Shown: positions 11,401 to 20,824, counted from the first letter of the stretch. The stretch: 64,000 nucleotides of DNA from Ciona intestinalis (GCF_000224145.3 NW_004190356.2:1-64000), one strand, 5' to 3'. The notes: generated from the letters alone by a model not told the origin. Program-made: numbers and translations.

Positions 11401-13609
11401 ACCCCTTTTTGTCTTATATATATATAGATATATATAAATAAGCTCATAAAAAACAGAAAAGTTGTTTTAAAGTTATTCAAAACTACACAGAAAGTTAGAA
11501 ATTGTGGACAATAACAGAAATACAAATTTCTGTGAAATATTTTGAAAATAATGTTTACTGACAATTATAGAATATATGCAAAAGAAATAAAGTGAATTTT
11601 TTTATCACAAAACCCCGTTTCGAATACAACTGTCTTTAAACAAGGGAATTTTTTCCAGGATAAAATTTTTTGTGCGTTTTGCCATTTCAGTGCCAGACCA
11701 CCTCGGGCTATAGGGATAATTTGTAAAAGTTTTTTTAAACAACTCGTCTTGTTTTGTGAGATGGTACGCCGATTGTAATGTCACGCTTGGCAGATTTTGG
11801 GGGAAAAATTTCGACAAAGAAATGTGCACCAAGAAGTAAAAGGTCTGGTAACTGAACACGAGAGAAATACTGCTGAAATTTTGAGCGTCGTATTCAAGCA
11901 CATCTGCTGGGAATTGTCGCAAAAATGCGGCTACATATTCGCATCGTTTCGATTGACTTGTCACAACCGTCTGCACAACTTCCGTCAATTTTTCCTCAAC
12001 TTTCTTCACATATTGATGTATAGTAGTGGACATTGTGTACGGCGGTATGTTCAGTTGATCTTTGCTGCCAATTATTTTTTCAAAGTGGGAGGGAAGGAAA
12101 GGCATTGGAACGGCCTTTTTAACTTCGAGGTCGAATTTAACCAGCAACAAAGGACTGTGAATTATTGAATCTCTTTCCGAGATTTCTTTGGAAAACATTT
12201 CAAGCAATGGCTTTAAATCAACTGGAATTTTGACTAAAACGTTTAAACTTTTTGGAGCTTTTGTTTTAGGTGCACGTTTCAAATACACCTCAGCTGAAGC
12301 ATAGTCTTTATCACTTAAAAGTTCGCTAAGCTCAGAGCTCAAATTTTTATCAATGCCGTAACAAACTTGGCGCTGATGCTCTTTGAATAAATGGACAGTC
12401 TCTTGGACAGCTAACAGCAGGCTGTCTTTATTTTCATTATCCCAATGCAATAAACTTTTTATATCATCAAATTCAGGGTCAAAATCATCAAAACCAGTCG
12501 AAGGCAATAAAATATCTGGACTTATTTTTTGGTTTGTTCCATCAAAAATAAACTGCCATCTTATAACTTCACCGCCAAACGGAACAGCAATCGTAAAAAT
12601 GTCATTTTGGGGGGTGTCTGTTGAACCAGGGGGGCTGCTAGAGATGGGGTTTTCAATTTTGATGCCTCCAACACAAAAACCAGTTTTTCCCTCTGACAGA
12701 TTCCTTACAAAAGGAACAATCCATTCACAAAGCCATAGGTTTTTTAAATCTTCCATTATTTTAATCTATGTTAAACAGCAAACACTGAAAAGGTGTATTG
12801 AGTCACTTTTTATTTTTACTAACAATACAGAATTACTCGATCTTGTAATACTAATTAATACGCCAATGCTGATTATCTAATGCCTGTATACTGAATATGT
12901 GCCAACTTTTTAAAATTTGCCAAAAATGCAGCACTTTTGAGTAAAAACATTTGTTGTAGCATTTTGAAGCAAAACTAATATTCGTTCTAAACATTCTTTT
13001 TGTTTAAATGCACCTCGTAATGCAAAAAAAGACACACACAACTCACATACTGAAGCACTAATTCAAAACCACGCGCTTATCTATCATATTAATTGCGCGA
13101 ACGAAAGCTTTAAAGTTTAAAATGTATCAGTTGAAAACCATTTATTCTAAGTATGATTAGGCTGGTTTTGTTGTAGCTTTATCTTAAATGTGATTTTATC
13201 ATCAAATATTTACAAACAAAACATTTTTATTTTAGAAATTGTTAAAATTTGCAACCTGGGGAGTCCCCTATTATTAAAACCATCGAAATCATTTAATTAG
13301 TTTAAACAAAACAGCGTGACCATTTTAAAATGCTGCAATACGTCTTCGAAAGAGCATTCTAAAATAAAAAAAAACACTACATTTCAAGACATGCTGCGAC
13401 TAAAACTTGCAATTACTTGAAAGTAATACAGCCTTAGGCGTTAAACAAAATCTACAAGTCAGAACGCCGAATTTTCGAACTAAAGTTTTCAAATTAGTTA
13501 CGTTAATAAATTTAGATAATCTTTTGAACATGTTATACGTACCAACTAAACTGTAGGCTCCTCCAACAAGACAGCATAACAGAACGCAGTTGATTGTCGC
13601 AGTATTCAT
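2498..13609 (-). CDS. Secreted multidomain protein with 4 thyroglobulin type-1 and 9 TIL domains (15 exons)
   Basis: Coding exons on the minus strand: 13609-13543, 11157-10945, 10593-10423, 10120-9947, 9606-9433, 8735-8562, 7453-7262, 6729-6544, 6072-5902, 5446-5237, 4911-4720, 4365-4174, 3611-3417, 3189-2974, 2628-2498. They sum to 2658 nt, about 885 aa. Exon 1 is a signal peptide (MNTATINCVLLCCLVGGAYS). Then one domain per exon: Tg1, five TIL, Tg1, TIL, Tg1, three TIL, Tg1, and a Pro-rich tail ending PPHPPLP. The TIL exon I counted in full (exon 4) has ten Cys; motifs include SCDATC and QRCACP. Tg1 exons carry the QC and CxCV cores (QQCDLLGRCWCV; QCYGFG...CWCV). All 14 introns are phase 1 with canonical GT-AG ends. 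TIL domains usually inhibit serine proteases and Tg1 domains often inhibit cysteine proteases or bind partners; function here is inferred. The gene could also be an SCO-spondin- or mucin-like matrix protein, but no VWD domain is seen. Intron 1 hosts BABAM2. Confidence 0.85.
3850..3985 (-). mobile_element. SINE tail fragment (composite tRNA-type SINE)
   Basis: GAATGAATGAAT is followed by the family tail words TTTATCCTCGCG, ACACCTCGTGCCAGCTTACG and GTATGTTACTTTGTGGGT. The tRNA-like head is absent. It lies in the intron between exons 12 and 13 of the inhibitor gene. Confidence 0.75.
6184..6527 (-). mobile_element. Near full-length composite tRNA-derived SINE in inhibitor intron 8
   Basis: Reverse-oriented copy. 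The tRNA-like head is at the high-coordinate end (GGCGCCGTGGCAAAGTGGTT, then a degenerate box B region near 6470), the middle carries GTGTCCTTGGGTGAAACACC-like sequence, and the tail at about 6184-6310 has TATCCTCACGTGGC and ACTTTGTGAGTGAT. The head begins about 16 bases inside the intron from the exon 8 donor at 6544. The family resembles Cics-1 of Ciona as I remember it. Confidence 0.8.
8312..8505 (-). mobile_element. TAGTAGGG-family MITE, reverse copy
   Basis: Ends TATAGTAGGATGGAGAAAA and CCCCACCCTACTATA with the family core CTCGTCCCATTTGGTAATAA. It lies in the intron between exons 6 and 7 of the inhibitor gene. Confidence 0.85.
8785..9180 (-). repeat. Unnamed (TTA)n-block repeat, doubled at one end
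   Basis: Contains GCGACAAAACAACAGTTGTT twice (about 8837 and 9089) and, between them, ATTCTTGATCTACATTATTG and an (ATA)n run. The same order occurs inverted at 51285-51610. A family of at least five copies in the window; class unknown. Confidence 0.65.
10165..10306 (+). mobile_element. TAGTAGGG-family MITE with internal deletion
   Basis: Both ends are present (TATAGTGAAGTAGGGGGACA and CCCCCACTCTACTATATA) but the GATACGG to GTTTACTACC core is missing, leaving about 142 bp. Inhibitor intron 3. Confidence 0.85.
10690..10795 (+). mobile_element. Decayed SINE relic
   Basis: The words GGTGCTACCATTGTGGGC, GTGTGTT and GTTGTCCAAATT are in SINE order. No head or tail is preserved. Confidence 0.4.
11605..12756 (-). 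CDS. BABAM2: BABAM2 (BRE/BRCC45), intronless gene nested in inhibitor intron 1
   Basis: One uninterrupted 383-codon frame, the same length as I recall for human BRE. Strong anchors include CEYVAAFLRQFPADVLEYDA, FFPQNLPSVTLQSAYHLT, YPYSPRWSGTEMAKR and the C-terminal NGVL, against human REYIAAFLSHF..VEYDA, FFPRDQPTLTFQSVYHFT, YPYSPRWDGNEMAKR and NGKL (from memory). BABAM2 is a UEV-fold scaffold of the BRCA1-A and BRISC deubiquitinase complexes, bridging BABAM1 to the BRCC36/Abraxas core that cleaves K63-linked ubiquitin. The gene sits wholly within intron 1 (11158-13542) of the inhibitor gene, on the same strand. Vertebrate BRE has many introns, so a single exon suggests an old retrocopy that replaced the parent, or massive intron loss. 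The frame is open over its full length, so it is probably functional. Confidence 0.92.
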   Translation of the reverse strand: MEDLKNLWLCEWIVPFVRNLSEGKTGFCVGGIKIENPISSSPPGSTDTPQNDIFTIAVPFGGEVIRWQFIFDGTNQKISPDILLPSTGFDDFDPEFDDIKSLLHWDNENKDSLLLAVQETVHLFKEHQRQVCYGIDKNLSSELSELLSDKDYASAEVYLKRAPKTKAPKSLNVLVKIPVDLKPLLEMFSKEISERDSIIHSPLLLVKFDLEVKKAVPMPFLPSHFEKIIGSKDQLNIPPYTMSTTIHQYVKKVEEKLTEVVQTVVTSQSKRCEYVAAFLRQFPADVLEYDAQNFSSISLVFSYQTFYFLVHISLSKFFPQNLPSVTLQSAYHLTKQDELFKKTFTNYPYSPRWSGTEMAKRTKNFILEKIPLFKDSCIRNGVL

Positions 13610-13694
13610 TTCAAAGTTTCCTTAGACTTTTGTACTCTATAATCAAGCAGTAAAATTTCACGTTAGTGATCTGATTCAAATCACTGCACCTCGC

Positions 13695-13702
13695 ATTTAT
13701 AT
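13695..13702 (-). promoter_or_regulatory. TATA-box candidate of the inhibitor gene
   Basis: ATATAAAT on the minus strand lies about 90 bases upstream of the ATG at 13609, which would give a 5' UTR of roughly 55-60 nt. It is the only TATA-like word near this start. Confidence 0.5.
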
Positions 13703-14510
13703 TGGAATGGAAATTGCAACACCTTCTGCCAAAAAAATACCAAATGCCCTGGAGGCGCAAGGAGTAGGAACTCACGCGCAGGAATAGTAACCGACTGTGT
13801 CAGTGTGCCGGCGGCCTTGCAGTTTTAAGTGGGTGTTGCTAATTAAGCAATTTCACATTCTTAAACACTTATTGCGCACGAGGCATTGAGGCAATAAACC
13901 TACAGATAACTGATTGCCTTGCAATTACGCCCACGATTGCTTTTCTCCTCTTACAGGAAAGTGCAAGTAACTCAAGCAATCTAACTTCGCGTACTATGAA
14001 CTTATAACCCGTAATTTTAAATTAGGAAACTTTACATTCACGTCCTTCATTAGCCGAAACGTACAAAAGGCATGCTTGCGACAAACGCCGATCATATACT
14101 AAATGCAAACAAACACCTGCTCCTTTGCCGCATGAGCTTTTTTACATGCAGCCATTCAGTAACAAAGCCAAATGATTTCTAAAGTCGAGCCTACCGTATG
14201 TCCGTTTTGTATACGATACTTGTTTGGAATAGTTCATTTATTACCCTCTGCAAGTGACATGTTTCTGACCACTTAAAGTTTCGATTTCGATAATAGGTCT
14301 ATTCTACGTGACCACTACGGCTACTTTCTCCTAAACTATGTGACGTCACAAGAGGCGATTCGTCGTCGCGATACTCGAGTTCGAGCTCCTGATACTGAAA
14401 ACCTCCCTCCCCCCTGAGGTGCCGGTTGTTTAATCTATTTTGAAATTTGAGGCAAATTTTCGAAAACACTCTCTCGAGGGTTAGTAGAAATTAGATCGCC
14501 ATTCCCAATT

Positions 14511-14700
14511 CCGGCCATTCTTACGTCACAAATGGGTGCAGTGCGGTGACGTTAGTGAAAACCAAAGTTGGTAAAAAACCACAGCAAAGTAGTTTCTTGA
14601 CCATGACCGTGAACGCATTTTCGGCCATTCTTATCTCACAGACAGTAAATTGGGTAAAAACCACAACCCAAAATTTCTCGATTATTACCGCCAAGATTAC
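14511..14700. repeat. Direct duplication, ~110 bp period
   Basis: CGGCCATTCTTA(C/T)(G/C)TCACA is followed by GTTGGTAAAAAACCACA in the first unit and GGGTAAAAACCACAACCC in the second. The copies are diverged. Confidence 0.6.
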
Positions 14701-15100
14701 CGCAAGCGCAGAGGCAAAAAAGTTGAAATAAATTAAAAAAATTGTTTCAAGCCTAAATCGTGCCAAATTAAGTGTCTTTCGCTCAAACATGAAATTATTG
14801 AGAAAAAATTCCGTGAAACTCAATCATTGCTTCATGACGTAATTGAATTTTTCTTTAATCTCAAACTGAATCATGCAGATTACAAGCATAAAGGCTTTAA
14901 TTATCCTTGTACACTCCTTATTTTACAATGTACTAACCAACGCCCGTTCGTTTCGAACACGATTATTAACATGGGATATTCCCTTATTACGGTAACATTC
15001 AGAGGACAAGCGCTATTAATAACCTTAGATCATTTACAATTTCAAACCGGGGAACCCTCTAGATGCAAATGAATACCACGCATTTCTAAAAAAATCACAG

Positions 15101-15296
15101 TACTGTAGGAGAAGATGGGACACCTTTGGCGCATAATATCCAAATGTCCTGATCGTATTTTAAAAACTAAACAACGGTCTATGGGAGTCGTAAGGATACG
15201 GTTTCATAATTCTTATTCTTTGAATGTTCTTTGTTTCCAACCAAATGGGACGAGAAATTAGAATGAAAGGTGTCCTATCTTCCCCGCCCCAATATA
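15101..15296 (+). mobile_element. TAGTAGGG-family MITE
   Basis: TACTGTAGGAGAAGATGGGA to GTCCTATCTTCCCCGCCCCA, with the core ACAACGGTCTATGGGAGTCG-like (one mismatch). Ends slightly decayed. Confidence 0.85.
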
Positions 15297-15482
15297 AATG
15301 GCTTTAACAGCTACGAGAATATATTTTTTATAGTTTAATTAAACAGACGCATGTGAAACCTCATACTATAATGCACAAACACACAATACCAACTGATTGT
15401 AATTTCACCCCTTTCGCTAAGCTACCAATGCTGATACTGATTTATATGTTTCGGTCCAATCAATAAGTTCTTTACCCGGAAG

Positions 15483-15685
15483 TGACGTCATTTAATTTAC
15501 ACCGACAGTGGAAGTCGTCGCTCAAACGCAATTGTGACGTCACATAATTTAGTTCCGACAGGTCTTTAAAATTCAATTAAATGCAAATCGCGTGCTTCAA
15601 AAAACACATTCCGGGTGTGACGTCATAATGCTATCAATGCGAAATACAAACCTTTTAGAGACGAACAATAAAGCATATGACGTCA
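15483..15685. promoter_or_regulatory. Cluster of four TGACGTCA (CRE/ATF-type) palindromes
   Basis: The exact octamer starts at 15483, 15535, 15618 and 15678; a fifth is at 14341. TGACGTCA is the consensus full CRE bound by CREB/ATF bZIP factors. The cluster is about 1.9 kb upstream of the inhibitor gene start. Regulatory use is inference; the same octamer is unusually common across the window. Confidence 0.4.
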
Positions 15686-16179
15686 TAATTAATATTGTCC
15701 AACAAGAAAATGGTTTACGTCAAAAACAATAAGACACATAAGGTGCTGGCGGTGCCTTGTACGGTATAATGTCAGCTGGCTTGTTGTCGCGGTATATTGC
15801 TGCAGTAATAAACTGCGTAAATAGACTTTCCGTGGTGTAACGCGCTTATAAGCCGACACTGTTACAGCTATTTGGCAGCTATAATTAGTTGACTTTCATA
15901 AAGTCTAGCTGCGTGAATTTGCGCATAGGGTCTACGTGAGCACAACTTGTCTAGTACGAAACAAACAGTAAACCGCCATTTATATACATTGGTAATAAAA
16001 GTAGCGAATAGAATAACGGCACAATGTGTGTTTGTAACTTACTCATCGGTAAAAAATCTAGGTAAAAATATGAAACTTTGCGTGCGATGTATAAAAGTAA
16101 CTGTGTGATTTAAAAAGTTTTTTTAACGATCTTATAATGTCATAACAATAAAGAGCGTTCGTTTTCCACTTTCACTAAA

Positions 16180-16368
16180 TAGTAGGGTGGGAAAAGATGG
16201 GACACATTTGTATTTTATTTTCTCGACCCATTTGGTAGTAAACAAAAAACATTTAAACAATTATAAAACTGAATCCTCACGGCCCCTATGGACCGTTGTT
16301 AATTGTTTAAAATATGACCAGGGTGTTATGTGTTATAGGTGTCCCATTTAACCCCATCCAACTCTATG
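16180..16368 (-). mobile_element. TAGTAGGG-family MITE, reverse copy
   Basis: ATAGTAGGGTGGGAAAAGAT to GTGTCCCATTTAACCCCATC; core CTCGACCCATTTGGTAGTAA. Confidence 0.85.
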
Positions 16369-16691
16369 CGGAGTTACAATATAGGCTTAATAGTACAATA
16401 TAATAAATTAAGATATTATGGTATCCGAATATATCGTAATGTCTCGCCAAGACGTTTTGAAAACTACACACCCAATCCATATAAGTAGGCGGCATCGCAT
16501 CTGTATAAATACACTTAAAGTCCAATTTAGGAAGCTATTATATGAGTGTTCGATATTTTTGTACCCGATAAGTCAGTTTAACCGTTGGGTGACGATGGTG
16601 CGACACACGATTTAGGTGCATATGGGGTTAAGATGTTTTTAATTGCGAATGGAAATATAAATTAAAACATATTTTTCGAGCTGTAGACATG

Positions 16692-16885
16692 TAGAGTAGG
16701 GTGGGGGAAAATGGGACACCTTTTCATTCCATTTTCTCGTCCCATTTGGTAGTAAACAAAAAACAGAATTCTTCCAAAATATCCCCACGACTCCCATAGA
16801 CCGTTGTTAATTGTTTAAAAGGCGGTCAGAACATTTGGATATTATGTGCTAAAGGTGTCCCATCTTCCCCCACCCTACTTTATAT
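16692..16885 (-). mobile_element. TAGTAGGG-family MITE, reverse copy
   Basis: GTAGAGTAGGGTGGGGGAAA to CATCTTCCCCCACCCTACTT; nearly intact inverted ends. Confidence 0.88.
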
Positions 16886-17397
16886 ATACTTATGCGTGTT
16901 TTCCGACAGTCATCGGGCTCGGCACAACAGTTCCGAAATAAATAACATAAGTTTTTTAACACACTGTAAAAACCGAAACCTTTAAAAATCCCGTATGTAC
17001 GCTAATAACCTCATACTCGATAAACAGATATACATGATTCACAAAAAGGGAATTTTCACCAAAAAAATCTATCATCATTACTTGATGTCATATCGGTTTC
17101 CCCACGCACTATAAGAATCTGTCTTACTTAAATTCCAAAGTTAGCTTGTGTTAAAAGAAAATCACAAGAAGGCAAAAATAAAGTCTACGATAAGATAAAA
17201 GTAGAAAAATAAACCAAAACGATGTCACGTAACGACACGAAAGGTCTGTTATCGAATATAGAAACACCGCGTGTGCCATTATATAGGAGATTGAATCACT
17301 GCATAGCGGTCTAGACTGAACAAGGTTTATGAATAATGTCATGGGGTCTAAGTCATGCCAACTAAATAAGTAACTTTTCGGGTTTCAATTTAAATCT

Positions 17398-17745
17398 AAC
17401 TTGCTTTATCCTTGCTTTGCCGGAAAACGACAGTCGTTAAACACTTCTGTTTAAATCTGTTTCGTTAAACACTTCTGGGTGTTCTGTTTAATACACCTCG
17501 TGCTGTCAGCTTACGAGTTACCATGTATGACTGTATGTGTTACTTTTGGGGTGATTCTTTTTGGGTGGATATTTTTTACTTTCTATACAGAGAAAATAAT
17601 TTGGAAAACCTATCAGTGACCACTGCTGGGTTGAAGCAATTTTTAGGTGTCTAAAGACATATACGCCGCCAATGGTAGCAGCGACGCACCTGTAACCCCT
17701 GGTTAGAGACAGGCGCGCTAAACACTTTACCACGGCCCGGGAATT
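17398..17745 (-). mobile_element. Composite tRNA-derived SINE, reverse copy
   Basis: Tail at the low end (CTTGCTTTATCCTTGCTTTG, ACACCTCGTGCTGTCAGCTT), head at the high end (degenerate CACGGCCCGGG near 17740). It lies just downstream of the serine protease gene. The tail carries a short internal duplication of GTTAAACACTTCTG. Confidence 0.8.
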
Positions 17746-17819
17746 TCGGGGGAAATAAATCACTAACAGCATTCCAGTTGGTCAAGTAAAATAAGAGAGC
17801 TTTTGGAAAACTACGTTAA

Positions 17820-17825
17820 TTTATT
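17820..17825 (-). promoter_or_regulatory. Candidate polyadenylation signal of the serine protease gene
   Basis: AATAAA on the minus strand, about 97 bases past the stop at 17922. Confidence 0.5.
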
Positions 17826-17921
17826 TTAATAATTTACAACAACAAGCGATAGAATATAAAACGATTAAAACATGTCGCAACAGTGACACCATGCGAGTGA
17901 ATTAACTTAAAGCGAATCCTA

Positions 17922-19634
17922 CTAGGTGTCGCAACACCCGTTCGTTACACTTTCAATCCACTCTCGATAAAACGCAACATCCGTGTAAACGCTAGGCGCT
18001 AGTGGGCGCCGAGTGTTGCAATGATGTGTCCCATAACTTGTGATGCCATATATGACGTCAGCTCCATTGTTTCCCCGCTTTCGTACCAGGCCACCACCCG
18101 AATCCCCGTAGCAAGTATCATTGTCCAATTCTCCTTTTGCGCAAAATGTTCCGTTTCTCCCGAGACCCCAAACCGAATCTTGGCAATTTTCATGCGGAAG
18201 ATATTTTAATTCAACTTGCTTTAAATAGTTTGAGCTCGGGCCTCGGCCCAATGTAGCACCCCAACCAAACGCAATGAGAGCCTCACCTTGCCGGAGCGGA
18301 TTATAATATGGAATACACACCGGGTGAACAAATTCGTTAAACTGGATTGCTGACCTTAATTTAATCAACGCAATATCGTTGACATATCTTGGCCTGGACG
18401 TAAAAACCGGATGAACGACAATATCTTTTATGTCAAACTTATCAAACACTTGCGTGGTGCGTGATATGAATCCATAGACACCTCTATACCTGCCAACGTA
18501 TATTGTAATACTGACCGATCTGTTCCTGTAAATTTGAGCGATATTGGAAACGCAATGCCCCGCTGTTAGCAACCACTTAGAACAGATGACACTGAGGCCG
18601 CAGTATTTGAAATTACCTCTCGTCCTAGTCAGCAGCATTCCATGCCAAGGAGCTTCGCCCTTTCGTGCCCTTCGACCTCCAGCAATCTTCCTAACATTCA
18701 TTGGCACCGCATCTACTGATGTTCTTTCATTGTTACGTAAACCGCAATTTGTTGGAAAACAATTCCTTAACAAAGACTCGCGTGATTTTTCATTGTAACG
18801 TTGTAACCTTATTGTGTTTGTGTTTTCTGCAATTGGTCGTGCATTTATTACTGTCGGTGTTCTGGTACTTGTAGTCGTTTCTTCTGTCGGAGAACGCCCG
18901 TTAATTACAACTTCACGCACTGTTATGTTTTCAGCTGTATTTAATGTTCTTGAAGGCTCAGTTGTTCCTTTTAACAGCAACTTGGTAGAATTTGTTTCTG
19001 TTGAATTTATTAAAACTCCCACGAATGTTGTGCTTGTCCCAAAGCTTGTACTTGTTGTTGAGTTTACCGTTGTTGGTGCTGTTGTTTTATCATTTGTAGT
19101 TGCTACTGTCGTCATTGCGTCTGTTACTGCTTCAGGTCTTGTAAATATCGACGTATTGTCAGCTGTACTTGGTCTACTTTTAGCCGAAAATGATATCGTT
19201 GTTGTGTTTTGTTCTATAGGTGCAGTGTGTGAGGATAGTTTTGTTGTTTCCGTTGTTAAATTTGTTGTTGTCGTTATTGGGGCCGTTGTTGTTGTTGTTG
19301 TTGTTGTTAATTGAACATGCGACTGACAGACTCCGCAACTTCTCATACAGTGCGCTCTCATCCAAATTGTAAATCGTTTCATTCTATGTGTGCAATATCC
19401 AAATTGAGCCCACACCGGGCAGTCAATTACATTTTCATCAACACATCTTCTTGACATTCTTCTTATCCGTTGATGGTGTTCAGGTCGCTGTGTTTCTCCA
19501 GACCCAAAAGCCCCCATCGTTACAGCAATAAAGAACACGCCAATAAGGACTGTAGTCTTCATTTTAAAATGTCCAATTTCAAAAGTCCGCCCACTGAGAC
19601 TTTGCAGAGCAGGATTTTTAGATAAAATCCCCAT
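17922..19634 (-). CDS. Secreted ShKT / Thr-rich / trypsin-like serine protease, single exon
   Basis: The frame is 570 codons. The first ATG is at 19634, but a typical signal peptide begins at Met25 (ATG at 19562: MKTTVLIGVFFIAVTMGAFG), so that may be the true start. Order: signal peptide; a six-Cys ShKT-like domain at about residues 63-103 (CVDENVIDCP to MRSCGVC); a long Thr/Ser-rich, mucin-like linker to about residue 265; then a chymotrypsin-fold domain. Zymogen cleavage would fall before IAGGRRA. Catalytic residues are visible as TAGHC, NDIAL and GDSGG. The residue six before the active Ser is Asp (DTCYGDSGG), predicting cleavage after Lys/Arg. GDSGGG replaces the usual GDSGGP, and the position equivalent to Gly226 appears to be Ser (APSVYT). 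No intron is apparent. The substrate is unknown; an extracellular or innate-immune role is only inference. Confidence 0.9.
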   Translation of the reverse strand: MGILSKNPALQSLSGRTFEIGHFKMKTTVLIGVFFIAVTMGAFGSGETQRPEHHQRIRRMSRRCVDENVIDCPVWAQFGYCTHRMKRFTIWMRAHCMRSCGVCQSHVQLTTTTTTTTAPITTTTNLTTETTKLSSHTAPIEQNTTTISFSAKSRPSTADNTSIFTRPEAVTDAMTTVATTNDKTTAPTTVNSTTSTSFGTSTTFVGVLINSTETNSTKLLLKGTTEPSRTLNTAENITVREVVINGRSPTEETTTSTRTPTVINARPIAENTNTIRLQRYNEKSRESLLRNCFPTNCGLRNNERTSVDAVPMNVRKIAGGRRARKGEAPWHGMLLTRTRGNFKYCGLSVICSKWLLTAGHCVSNIAQIYRNRSVSITIYVGRYRGVYGFISRTTQVFDKFDIKDIVVHPVFTSRPRYVNDIALIKLRSAIQFNEFVHPVCIPYYNPLRQGEALIAFGWGATLGRGPSSNYLKQVELKYLPHENCQDSVWGLGRNGTFCAKGELDNDTCYGDSGGGLVRKRGNNGADVIYGITSYGTHHCNTRRPLAPSVYTDVAFYREWIESVTNGCCDT

Positions 19635-19715
19635 TATTGTACCCGCTTACTATAAACCTGTAAACTTCATAAGATTAAAATCATATTTCTAAAGAAGATC
19701 CACTGCGGTCAGTCA

Positions 19716-19722
19716 TTATATA
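19716..19722 (-). promoter_or_regulatory. TATA-box candidate of the serine protease gene
   Basis: TATATAA on the minus strand, about 85 bases upstream of the first ATG at 19634. If used, the transcript would include both candidate start codons. Confidence 0.45.
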
Positions 19723-20130
19723 GATGTTTCCATTCCTTGACATATAAATACTAACTACCAAGGCCCTTAGGCGAGGTGCATGTTGCATTTTACTTTCACT
19801 AAAGTAGTTCTGCGGTAATCAACTAAGAAACCTATTACCACTAATGACTGCTCGTATACATGCAAAGTGGGGAAGTATATAAGCCTACACACCCTGTCGT
19901 GATTCTTTGTATCCGCCCTTAGTTTGAATTTTAGTTTCAATTAGTGTCATGACTTTGGTCACGTAGTCGTTACGCCGAAATCGTTTTCTGTTGGTCAGTT
20001 TAGATTTCCTATCTGATACTGGCCCATGACCTTTATATTACGTGGGTTAATATAACAAGAACGGCAGTGGTTTGACCAAATCAACCCTTGATATTTATCA
20101 GTTTTTAAATACACTCAAAGTTCAGTTTAA

Positions 20131-20328
20131 AGATGGGGAAATCGGGACACCTTTAGAACATATTATCCAAATATCCTGATCGTGTTTTAAACAATTAACT
20201 ACGGTCCATGGGCGTCATGAGGAAATACGGTTTTATAATTCTTTGAATGTTTTTTGGTTTACTATACCAAATGGAACCAGAAAATAGAATAAAAATGTGT
20301 CCCATATCCCCCTACCCTATACTATATG
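20131..20328 (+). mobile_element. TAGTAGGG-family MITE
   Basis: AAAGATGGGGAAATCGGGAC to CCCCCTACCCTATACTATAT; abuts the next copy. Confidence 0.8.
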
Positions 20329-20330
20329 TA

Positions 20331-20500
20331 TAGCAGGTTGGGGTAGGATTTTTATTTTATTTTGTTGCCACATTAGGTAGTAAAACAAAGAAAATTCACA
20401 AAATTAAATTACCGTGCCATTTTAATTAAAGAACGTTGTTGATAAACACAGTCAGGAAGTATGGGATATTATCTGTAGCCCATCTTACCCCACAGTGCTG
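20331..20500 (-). mobile_element. Diverged TAGTAGGG-family MITE, reverse copy
   Basis: TAGCAGGTTGGGGTAGGA to GTAGCCCATCTTACCCCACA. More diverged than its neighbour; the two are back to back in opposite orientation. Confidence 0.65.
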
Positions 20501-20618
20501 CATGTTCTTCTTATATATATCGGATTGGCAATGATAAACAATGTTTTTGTTACATACACATAGTCAATGCAATGTTAAAATACAAACCTGATCACACAGT
20601 ATAATGTATTGTAAAACT

Positions 20619-20824
20619 ATATATAGTACGGTGTGGAATATGGGACACCTTTTTATTCCATTTTCTCGTCCTATATTTGGCAGTAAACAAAAAAAAACGT
20701 TCAAAGAAATATGAAACCATATCTTTATATAACTTCCATAGACCGCTGTTAATTGTTAAAAACACAATCAGAATATAGGGATAGTGTTCTAAAGGTGTCC
20801 CACCTTCCCCCAATCCTACTGTAC
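20619..20824 (-). mobile_element. TAGTAGGG-family MITE, reverse copy
   Basis: ATATAGTACGGTGTGGAATA to GTCCCACCTTCCCCCAATCC. Confidence 0.85.

Larger units (their letters stand above)
13703..17397. other. Intergenic region upstream of the inhibitor gene
   Basis: No exon was recognised on either strand. It holds a ~110 bp-period direct duplication at 14511-14700 (GGCCATTCTTA... in both units), three MITE copies (15101, 16180, 16692), and five TGACGTCA palindromes at 14341, 15483, 15535, 15618 and 15678. It also contains the upstream control region of the inhibitor gene near 13.7 kb. Confidence 0.6.

Noticed and set aside
11797-12880. Plus-strand frames of 123 and 165 codons opposite BABAM2
   Set aside because: Antisense shadows of a strongly supported homologous coding exon.
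18814-19314. 166-codon plus-strand frame rich in Val and Ser
   Set aside because: It is the antisense of the Thr-rich linker of the serine protease; the valine runs are the reverse of ACA/ACN codons.
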